9,046 nt of DNA. It comes from Candidatus Bathyarchaeota archaeon (GTDB taxonomy: Archaea; Thermoproteota; Bathyarchaeia; Bathyarchaeales; Bathyarchaeaceae). The notes beneath the pieces were generated by a model. The model had not been told where the DNA came from. It did no database searches and saw nothing but the letters and a program-made list of their open reading frames with translations. A program made the translations under genes and the position numbers. This document shows, piece after piece, positions 5,000-9,046 of the stretch (positions are counted from its first letter, which is position 1; each line of letters begins with the position of its first letter). Where the stretch lies: positions 1 to 9,046 of the forward strand of contig JAOZIC010000131.1 of the NCBI GenBank assembly GCA_026014605.1. Direction: 5' to 3'.

Positions 5000-5425
5000 T
5001 TATTCGTTTATTTCTGACACTTTAGCAAAGACATAAACCTGTTTTGCCCACGTGTTCATCCAATAGTTCAGGTCTTCACTTACTGCTTTGATGTTTGCTT
5101 GTGCCCCTTCAATTGTGATTTCGGCTATGACAATCGAGTCTGGTCTGAAACGAAAACCCCAGTAGTTGTCATATTCTTCTAATACGCCGCCTATCCACAT
5201 TTCCGTTTGGTTTTGGTGAAGACTTTTTATTGTTTCCCAAACGTTGTTATCGGACGTTTCCACTGATATCACATCGTTTTTTGAATCCACAATCGCCGCC
5301 CACCTGCTTGTTTCGTGCTTGGTTTTGCTTGAGTAATCTGAATTGCTCCAATATGTCAGAGCTGAAAAAATTATCAGCACAAATACTAAAGTTACTACTG
5401 CAGCCACAACAAGTGTTCTGTTCAA
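5000..5425 (-). CDS. membrane-anchored extracytoplasmic protein, unknown function
   Basis: A 141-residue protein starting at TTG 5425, supported by AGGGGGA at 5432-5438 six bases upstream. Residues 1-26 are a short Arg-containing N-terminus and a hydrophobic helix (LVVAAVVTLVFVLIIFSALT), an anchor or uncleaved signal; the remaining 115 residues would lie outside. That part holds repeated aromatic and beta-like stretches: RWAAIVDSKND (41-51), MWIGGVLEEYDNYWGFRFRPD (76-96), IVIAEITIEG (98-107), and DLNYWMNTWAKQVYVFAKV (118-136). The 'Y-W-x-F-x-F-x-P-D-x-I-x-x-A-E-x-T' stretch followed by an N-Y-W-segment recalls BP74-like domains, a weak resemblance from memory only. It has no cysteines and no catalytic motif that I can see. 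It diverges from the small winged-helix-like gene at 5659. Confidence 0.65.
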   Translation of the reverse strand: MNRTLVVAAVVTLVFVLIIFSALTYWSNSDYSSKTKHETSRWAAIVDSKNDVISVETSDNNVWETIKSLHQNQTEMWIGGVLEEYDNYWGFRFRPDSIVIAEITIEGAQANIKAVSEDLNYWMNTWAKQVYVFAKVSEINE

Positions 5426-5438
5426 GTTCTGTCCCCCT

Positions 5439-5455
5439 GTTACGATATAGGTAAC
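5439..5455. repeat. inverted repeat between divergent genes
   Basis: GTTAC (5439-5443) and GTAAC (5451-5455) are a perfect five-base inverted repeat with a seven-base spacer. It is just upstream of the ribosome binding site of the anchored protein (minus strand). It could be a weak operator or an RNA hairpin. Five-base arms arise often by chance. Confidence 0.25.
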
Positions 5456-5517
5456 GTCCAGATTCTACAGTTATTACTTCTTTGAAAACAATAAATTTTT
5501 TTCTCTATTTTTTTGTG

Positions 5518-5544
5518 ACCAATTTTTGGTTCTGTATATTTTTT
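5518..5544 (+). promoter_or_regulatory. promoter 4: inverted repeat next to a TATA box
   Basis: ACCAA (5518-5522), TTT, TTGGT (5526-5530) form a perfect inverted repeat of 13 bases. A TATA-like GTATATTTTTTA follows at 5534-5545. The predicted transcript start is near 5563. It should serve the small winged-helix-like gene; because that gene product is DNA-binding by appearance, self-regulation through the repeat is possible. Confidence 0.4.
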
Positions 5545-5658
5545 AGCTAATTTACGCAAAGACGTATAACCTTGTATTCCCTTTACATTATTTGTCGTTT
5601 ACTTTTTGATAAACGGGATTATGCTCGCTTGTTAGCTAAAAGCAAGGAGGGATTATTA

Positions 5659-5865
5659 TTGTCTAGAAAAATAACGGATATTGAACAACAAGTTTATGAC
5701 TACATAAAAGAGCGCGGTGAACTGATCGTTTCAGATGTTCCTAGAAACATGAAAGGTGCAATTCCAAACCTCAAAAACGCGGGACTGCTTGAAACTTTTA
5801 GAAAGCCTGTGACTCAATGGGCGTCAAAGAAAAAGATGTTTGTAAAAGCTTTAGAAACAAAATAG
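5659..5865 (+). CDS. small winged-helix-like protein
   Basis: The frame is open from 5572, but GGAGGG at 5646-5651 lies seven bases before TTG 5659, so I choose that start, giving 68 residues. The alternative TTG 5572 is about nine bases after the predicted transcript start, so a longer 97-residue form cannot be excluded. The product reads like a mini winged helix: KITDIEQQVYDYIKERGEL (4-22), SDVPRNM (25-31) and AIPNLKNAGLLE (34-45) as recognition region, then a basic segment WASKKKMFVKAL (54-65) as wing. The pattern 'h-x-x-Y-x-x-x-x-G-E-L-x-V-S-D-V-P' with a later 'G-A-I-P-x-L-K-x-x-G-L-h-E' suggests DNA binding. Function unknown; perhaps it controls itself or the divergent anchored protein at 5425. 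A T9 terminator follows at 5884. Confidence 0.6.
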   Translation: MSRKITDIEQQVYDYIKERGELIVSDVPRNMKGAIPNLKNAGLLETFRKPVTQWASKKKMFVKALETK

Positions 5866-5883
5866 CTTTCAAACATGCCTAAG

Positions 5884-5924
5884 TTTTTTTTTAAAAAAAT
5901 GAGTTGATACGCTAATCGCGCGTA
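5884..5924. terminator. back-to-back terminator between convergent genes
   Basis: Nine T at 5884-5892 end the plus-strand gene that stops at 5865, and seven A at 5893-5899 give T7 on the minus strand for the helicase transcript. A five-pair stem TACGC/GCGTA (5908-5912 with 5920-5924) lies just ahead of that T7 on the minus strand. Oligo-T tracts are the usual archaeal termination signal. Confidence 0.6.
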
Positions 5925-5936
5925 CCATTCACCTTT

Positions 5937-7067
5937 TTAGCAATATTGTGGATTTGTTGCTTCGATTTCTTCGATGTCTGTGTTTGTTAGGTTCTTTATT
6001 CTGCTTAGTTCGCCGATTTCGCCGTAGCCTACTAGTGTAATTGCTGTTCCTTCGCCGCCGTTTCTTGCGGTTCTTCCAATTCTGTGGAAGTATACTGGTG
6101 GGTCGTTGGGGACGTCATAGTTGATTATGTGTGTTATTCCTTGGATGTCTAGTCCTCGGGCTGCTACGTCTGTTGCTATGAGTAAGTCAAATTTTCCGTT
6201 TCGGAACGCTTTTGTTACTCGTTCTCGTTGTGCTTGCGTAAATCCTGCATGCAGTGGTTCTGTTGAGTACCTGTTTGCTCGCAGTTTTCGTGCAAGCCAG
6301 TCTGTTCCTCTACGTGTGTTACAGAATATAATTGCTTTTTCTACGTTGTGTACTTTCATCATCTGAAGCAAATATTCCAGTTTATTTCGTGGATTTACCA
6401 CCATGTAATACTGGTTTAGTTGTTCCAGTGCGATTTCGTCTTTGCTGACTAGTACTTCTTCTGGGTTTTTCATGTAGCGGTTGCACATACCCATTACTGT
6501 TTTGTCCATTGTTGCAGAAAACAGGCTTAGTTGCCTTTCTTCTGGGACTTTTGAGAGTATGAAGTTTATGTCGTCGATAAAACCCATATCTAGCATTCTG
6601 TCTGCTTCGTCAAGAACTAAGATTCTTGTTGACGAAAGGTTAAGTGTTCCTCGTTTAATGTGGTCAATTATTCGACCAGGAGTTCCAACAACAATGTGCA
6701 CGCCTCTTTGTAGGGCGTGGATTTGTTTGTTAATTGATTCTCCGCCGTAAACTGGCAGAACTTTCAGCTGTGTATATTTGCTGAATCGGCTGATGCGCTG
6801 TGCGACTTGGATTGCAAGTTCGCGAGTTGGCGCAAGTACTAATCCTTGTACGTGTCTGTTTTTTGGGTCTACACGTTCGACCATTGGTATTCCGAAGGCT
6901 GCGGTTTTTCCCGTGCCTGTTTGTGCTTGTCCAATAACGTCTTTTCCTTCAAGTAGTGGGACTATTGCTTGAGCTTGTATTGGAAAAAGTTCAGTAAATC
7001 CAAGCTCCTGTATCCCTTTCATGACTTCTGCTGTTAGTGGTAAGTCTTCGAAGTATTTCATTTGCAT
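5937..7067 (-). CDS. deaD: DEAD-box ATP-dependent RNA helicase
   Basis: A 376-residue RNA helicase that uses ATP to open RNA duplexes, with roles in ribosome assembly, mRNA handling and often cold adaptation. All core motifs are intact: Q-motif GFTELFPIQ (23-31), motif I AQTGTGKT (48-55), Ia PTRELA (80-85), GG (108-109), Ib TPGR (129-132), II DEAD (153-156), III SAT (184-186), IV IIFCNTRRG (246-254), V ATDVAARGLDI (298-308), VI HRIGRTAR (328-335). It stops soon after the second RecA domain (IEEIEATNPQYC), so it is a minimal helicase without RNA-binding extensions, like other archaeal DeaD proteins. The ATG at 7067 is preceded by AGGAGGA at 7076-7082, eight bases away; ATG 7061 is less well placed. 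The RBS lies within the end of a short upstream ORF (stop 7071-7073), so translation may be coupled. Confidence 0.95.
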   Translation of the reverse strand: MQMKYFEDLPLTAEVMKGIQELGFTELFPIQAQAIVPLLEGKDVIGQAQTGTGKTAAFGIPMVERVDPKNRHVQGLVLAPTRELAIQVAQRISRFSKYTQLKVLPVYGGESINKQIHALQRGVHIVVGTPGRIIDHIKRGTLNLSSTRILVLDEADRMLDMGFIDDINFILSKVPEERQLSLFSATMDKTVMGMCNRYMKNPEEVLVSKDEIALEQLNQYYMVVNPRNKLEYLLQMMKVHNVEKAIIFCNTRRGTDWLARKLRANRYSTEPLHAGFTQAQRERVTKAFRNGKFDLLIATDVAARGLDIQGITHIINYDVPNDPPVYFHRIGRTARNGGEGTAITLVGYGEIGELSRIKNLTNTDIEEIEATNPQYC

Positions 7068-7070
7068 ATA

Positions 7071-7160
7071 TTATTTCCTCCTGTCACAAATTGTCTGCAC
7101 GCGGTCATCAAAATTCTTCAAAAGGTCATAGTTGTCTTCTAAAGCTTCTCGAGTAAGCAT
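7071..7160 (-). CDS. possible leader ORF of the helicase (29 or 37 residues)
   Basis: On the minus strand a short frame ends TAA 7071-7073, three bases before the helicase ATG. Its last codons AGG AGG AAA also form the helicase ribosome binding site. It can start at ATG 7184 (37 residues) or ATG 7160 (29 residues). The TATA box at 7196-7203 predicts a transcript start near 7173, which leaves only the 7160 start inside the transcript, with a leader of about 12 bases. The shorter product is MLTREALEDN followed by an acidic helix-like stretch and a basic end CDRRK. It could be a leader peptide that ties helicase translation to its own, a small partner protein, or an untranslated 5' leader of about 106 bases. 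I recognise no family. Confidence 0.4.
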   Translation of the reverse strand: MLTREALEDNYDLLKNFDDRVQTICDRRK

Positions 7161-7193
7161 GATTGTTGTGACGTTAACATTCATCAAGCTTCG

Positions 7194-7206
7194 CCTATAT
7201 AAAAAC
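7194..7206 (-). promoter_or_regulatory. consensus TATA box, helicase promoter
   Basis: On the minus strand positions 7203-7196 read TTTATATA, the archaeal consensus TATA box, so the helicase transcript should start near 7173. Read on the plus strand it is TATATAAA and could also support transcription toward the cupin gene (start near 7227), so the box may be shared by both genes. Confidence 0.6.
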
Positions 7207-7277
7207 GTTTACATTTTCTTTTTTACCGACACTGTTAACTTTTTGAATACACAACTATTAACATGCAGGTGAATTGG

Positions 7278-7619
7278 ATGAACGTTTTTCATTATACAAC
7301 TGTTACACAAAAAGATGCCGGACCACAAACCTCCAAAACCAATGTGCGCTGGTTGATAACCAAAGAACTGGGCGCAAAAAACTTTGCAATGCGACTTTTC
7401 GAAATACAACCAAAAGGCTACACGCCCCTGCACAGCCACGACTGGGAGCACGAAATTTTCATCTTAGAAGGTGAGGGTATCTTAGTTAGCGGAGAAAAAG
7501 AACTCCGTTTTCAAGCTGGGGATGTAGTTTTCATTCCACCCAACGAGTTACATCAAATGAAAAACAATGGTAGTAAGACCTGCAAAATTATCTGTTTGAT
7601 ACCCTACAAAGAAAACTAG
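7278..7619 (+). CDS. single-domain cupin protein
   Basis: A small beta-barrel cupin of 113 residues (118 if ATG 7263 is used). I prefer ATG 7278 because AGGTGA at 7267-7272 lies five bases upstream. Numbered from 7263, cupin motif 1 is G52-YTPL-H57-S-H59-DWEH-E64, the metal-binding set of two His and one Glu. Motif 2 is GDVVFIPPNELHQMKN (86-101), with H97 as fourth ligand. All four metal ligands are present, so the protein can probably bind Fe, Mn, Zn or Ni. Stand-alone cupins of this sort include dioxygenase-like enzymes, sugar isomerases and metal-dependent sensors; the sequence does not tell which. It has no neighbouring pathway genes; a hairpin at 7623-7649 ends the transcript. Confidence 0.88.
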   Translation: MNVFHYTTVTQKDAGPQTSKTNVRWLITKELGAKNFAMRLFEIQPKGYTPLHSHDWEHEIFILEGEGILVSGEKELRFQAGDVVFIPPNELHQMKNNGSKTCKIICLIPYKEN

Positions 7620-7622
7620 GCA

Positions 7623-7656
7623 AGGAAGTCTTAAATTTTCTAACTTCCTAATTTTT
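7623..7656 (+). terminator. hairpin and T run after the cupin gene
   Basis: AGGAAGT (7623-7629) pairs perfectly with ACTTCCT (7643-7649) over a 13-base loop, starting three bases after the cupin stop and followed by AATTTTT. The loop also contains TTAAATTTT, which is placed as the TATA box for the next gene. Confidence 0.45.
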
Positions 7657-7677
7657 GGTGTACGTGTTTTAGGGGGT
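7630..7677 (+). promoter_or_regulatory. promoter and RBS of the orphan gene at 7685
   Basis: CTTAAATTTTC at 7630-7640 is TATA-like and predicts a transcript start near 7661. GGGGGT at 7672-7677 is seven bases before the TTG at 7685, and decides that start over other codons. The terminator hairpin of the cupin gene overlaps the TATA box. Confidence 0.45.
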
Positions 7678-7684
7678 AAAAAGT

Positions 7685-8056
7685 TTGAATTATGTTTGGA
7701 ATAAACCCGTGTTAACGTTTTACCGTGAACGGTTTGGGAAACCAGAAAAAGAAGCCTTTACTGTGGTTCAGGCACAAAAGCTCAAAGTTTTAGCAAAGGA
7801 AGATGAACACAAATTTGTTTGCAGCCTACAGGACTTTTTTCCGTTAATGGGAGATGTAGACTGTTTGTCTACGCCTGGAGGAATGGCGGACAAGTATGTG
7901 GTGTGCTGGTTTGACAGCAAAGTGGACGATTTCAAGGAGGCATTCAGGCGTTTAACTGGTGTGTCCTTTTCAGAAGGTGTTGACTGCGTTTTGGATCCGC
8001 AAGGCAAACGAACATACAACGCTGATTTTGTGGCAAAACACGCGAAACTAGAGTAA
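7685..8056 (+). CDS. hypothetical protein, 123 residues
   Basis: TTG 7685 is chosen because GGGGGT lies seven bases upstream; the frame then runs 123 codons to TAA 8054-8056. The protein is soluble, mixed alpha/beta by appearance. It starts NYVWNKPVLTFYRERFGKPE, has a cysteine-containing middle (C46, C60, C74), a stretch GGMADKYVVCWFDSKVDDF (65-83), helix KEAFRRLTG (84-92) and ends VLDPQGKRTYNADFVAKHAKLE with C101 just before. Four cysteines are spread out (46, 60, 74, 101) rather than in CxxC pairs, so a metal site is possible but not shown. I do not recognise a domain. It is convergent with, and overlaps by nine bases, the YkgJ-like gene on the minus strand. Confidence 0.65.
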   Translation: MNYVWNKPVLTFYRERFGKPEKEAFTVVQAQKLKVLAKEDEHKFVCSLQDFFPLMGDVDCLSTPGGMADKYVVCWFDSKVDDFKEAFRRLTGVSFSEGVDCVLDPQGKRTYNADFVAKHAKLE

Positions 8057-8545
8057 GTTTATTGTCTGCAGCAGTGGTTCAATTAAAAAGTCTGTTACAA
8101 ATTGGCTGTTCATTTCTTGTGCTTCTGGGTTGTTTAGTCCTTGGCAGCAGGGAATAATATGTACTGCAACTTTGTTAGTTTCCAGTTTTTCAAATTTGAA
8201 AGGATAAATCTTGCACAGGTTTGGTCTATGCCTGTAGATGCCGCATTTGTAGATGTTCTGTGTTTGGTCAAATCTTAGAAATATGCATGAGCCGTCTTTG
8301 TTGCTTTTCAGGGTTCCAACAATCCCGTTGCCGCTGTTTTTTGTTGGGTCAACAAAATCGTCGAATTCGTAGCCTGATTGCAGTATTTTTTGCGCCTCAT
8401 CTTTGGTTATCGTTGGACCGCCCAGTTTGCAGCATAGCGTGGAGCATCTTTTGCATTTGAACCGGAACTTTTTTTGTATTATTTGTATGTCTTTGACCGT
8501 TTTTTGGGAGAAATCCAGCGTTATTGTAGCTACGTGGTTGTCCAA
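8048..8545 (-). CDS. YkgJ-family cysteine-cluster protein
   Basis: A 165-residue protein of the YkgJ type (CxxCxxxCC), a family thought to bind zinc or an iron-sulfur cluster and of unclear biochemical role. The signature reads FKCKRCSTLCC (C31, C34, C38, C39), then C87 (GSCIFL), C101 (KCGIYRHRPNLC, with C111) and YPF (114-116). The family block 'C-x-I-Y-x-x-R-P-x-x-C-x-x-Y-P-F' is complete. C133/C134 near the end are an extra pair. The start is TTG 8545, with AGGTG at about 11 bases upstream as RBS. Its end overlaps the convergent gene at 7685 by nine bases (8048-8056). A TATA-like TTTATACA on the minus strand at about 8603-8610 predicts transcription from about 8580. Not fused or truncated. 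Confidence 0.85.
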   Translation of the reverse strand: MDNHVATITLDFSQKTVKDIQIIQKKFRFKCKRCSTLCCKLGGPTITKDEAQKILQSGYEFDDFVDPTKNSGNGIVGTLKSNKDGSCIFLRFDQTQNIYKCGIYRHRPNLCKIYPFKFEKLETNKVAVHIIPCCQGLNNPEAQEMNSQFVTDFLIEPLLQTINLL

Positions 8546-8602
8546 TTCTGTGTCTGCACCTGTTTGTAGAGTCGAAGATTTTCAGCAAAAACAGGTTCTA
8601 GT

Positions 8603-8651
8603 GTATAAACTTTGTGGGTAAAAAATAAAAACACATAATTATAGTGCTATA
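8603..8651. promoter_or_regulatory. divergent promoter region of the YkgJ-like and small winged-helix genes
   Basis: On the minus strand TTTATACA lies at about 8603-8610 for the YkgJ-like gene. On the plus strand AATTATAG at about 8638-8645 is a weak TATA box for the gene at 8702. TATAG and CTATA (8640-8644, 8647-8651) make a perfect inverted repeat with a two-base spacer over that box, which may be an operator. Confidence 0.4.
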
Positions 8652-8701
8652 GTCACACAACGGGAGTATCGGGGTGAACTGTTCTGGTTAGACACCGAAG
8701 T

Positions 8702-8959
8702 TTGGAAGCACAAAAAATGCTTTCATCGATCGCGACTTTGATTCGTCACACCACTTGGAAATGTGGAAAAATAGAACGCCGTGTTGTAGACTACCTGCAG
8801 CGCCGCTACCAACGCTGTGGCTCAACTCAGACTCCAGTTAAGGAAATGATGAACGATTTTGAGCTCAGCGGAAAACAAAAAAGCGAATTCCTAGAAGCAA
8901 TACGCCGCCTAGAAAAACGCAACATAATCAAAATTTCGTGGATGGCTCCACCCAATTAA
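8702..8959 (+). CDS. small winged-helix-like protein
   Basis: TTG 8702 gives 85 residues; ATG 8717 would give 80. The region before 8702 has no good RBS at the usual distance; GGGGTGA at 8671-8677 is about 24 bases away, so the start is uncertain. Residues 24-80 look like a winged helix: IERRVVDYLQRRY (24-36), TPVKEMMNDFEL (44-55), GKQKSEFLEAIRRLEKRNII (57-76) and a short wing KISW. It is basic, with 8 Arg and several Lys. That suits DNA binding, but the family is unknown. The gene stands alone, divergent from the YkgJ-like gene, and is followed by an A/T stretch and the hairpins at 8975. A single C21 and C39 are present but no metal motif. Confidence 0.65.
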   Translation: MEAQKMLSSIATLIRHTTWKCGKIERRVVDYLQRRYQRCGSTQTPVKEMMNDFELSGKQKSEFLEAIRRLEKRNIIKISWMAPPN

Positions 8960-8974
8960 CAAAGTTTTAAAGCA

Positions 8975-9046
8975 ACGGCTACTCCGCTTCACTAGGGGAT
9001 GATGTAGCCGTCCCAGACCGACCTTAACAGGAATGAAGACGTAAGG
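8975..9046 (+). ncRNA. hairpin-rich segment, possible start of a structured RNA (runs off edge)
   Basis: ACGGCTAC (8975-8982) pairs perfectly with GTAGCCGT (9004-9011), an eight-pair G/C-containing stem over a 21-base loop. Beyond it CCTTA (9022-9026) pairs with TAAGG (9042-9046), reaching the last base of the window. TTTTAAAG (8965-8972) lies before it and could be a TATA box. No open frame of note covers the segment. The segment is GC-richer than its surroundings, which is a mark of RNA genes in AT-rich archaea. I cannot match it to tRNA, 5S, SRP, RNase P or a riboswitch from memory. It could also be a terminator with leader of the next gene. Confidence 0.3.

Noticed and set aside
5572..5658. 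Longer form of the winged-helix-like protein starting at TTG 5572
   Set aside because: The ideal RBS GGAGGG lies seven bases before TTG 5659, and the extra residues lack a clear pattern. Not fully excluded because a predicted transcript start lies just ahead of 5572.
6121..6972. Plus-strand open frames opposite the DEAD-box helicase
   Set aside because: They are frames opposite a fully conserved helicase and show only low-complexity composition.
7161..7184. Start of the helicase leader ORF at ATG 7184
   Set aside because: The TATA box predicts a transcript start near 7173, which is downstream of this ATG on the minus strand.
1..9046. CRISPR arrays, insertion sequences, integrases, phage or toxin-antitoxin modules
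   Set aside because: No evenly spaced direct repeats, terminal inverted repeats, transposase or phage proteins, or recognised toxin-antitoxin pair were found. The region reads as ordinary chromosome.

Overview
The window looks like a stretch of a mesophilic or moderately thermophilic archaeal chromosome. The evidence is archaeal: AT-rich TATA boxes sit about 25-30 bases before likely transcript starts, ribosome binding sites are of the GGTGA/GGAGG type, TTG and GTG starts are frequent, and genes end in oligo-T tracts. The gene families also fit: a short DEAD-box helicase without extensions, a GT4 'glycogen synthase-like' glycosyltransferase paired with a zinc GalT homologue, an inositol-1-phosphate cytidylyltransferase-like enzyme, and a YkgJ-type cysteine-cluster protein. 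An uncultivated TACK-group archaeon such as a Bathyarchaeia member is my best guess, but no marker gene proves it. Nothing suggests a virus, plasmid, transposon or CRISPR locus.

Layout, left to right. At 1-51 is the tail of an upstream gene, which overlaps by one base a small winged-helix gene (51-326). At 363-855 is a promoter followed by a possible 38-codon ORF and a two-helix membrane protein. At 1007-1741 is a sugar/inositol-phosphate nucleotidyltransferase. A tiny one-helix membrane protein lies on the minus strand at 1762-1884. At 4374-2027 (minus) is a two-gene operon, GT4 glycosyltransferase then GalT-like nucleotidylyltransferase, the clearest metabolic unit here and probably concerned with nucleotide-sugar and alpha-glucan metabolism. 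At 4541-4957 are two micro-genes (30 and 42 codons), each with its own TATA box. At 5425-5000 (minus) is an anchored extracytoplasmic protein of unknown role. At 5659-5865 is a small winged-helix-like protein. At 7160-5937 (minus) is a possible leader ORF followed by a DEAD-box RNA helicase. At 7278-7619 is a single-domain cupin, at 7685-8056 an orphan protein, at 8545-8048 (minus) a YkgJ-family cysteine-cluster protein, and at 8702-8959 another small winged-helix-like protein. A hairpin-rich segment, possibly the start of a structured RNA, runs off the right edge.

Most genes are ordinary housekeeping or lineage-specific genes, mostly with their own promoters. The most interesting signals are regulatory. 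Two promoters 4.4 kb apart share the element GACATATTTC-N6-TGAAA at identical distance from a TATA box. Two other promoters carry different perfect inverted repeats at the same place, just before TATA. Several of these promoters drive micro-proteins or small DNA-binding proteins. Other points worth checking are the second zinc site and altered His-X-His in the GalT homologue, the short ORF in the helicase leader, and the hairpins at the right edge. I did not find a convincing new multi-gene defence or mobile system.
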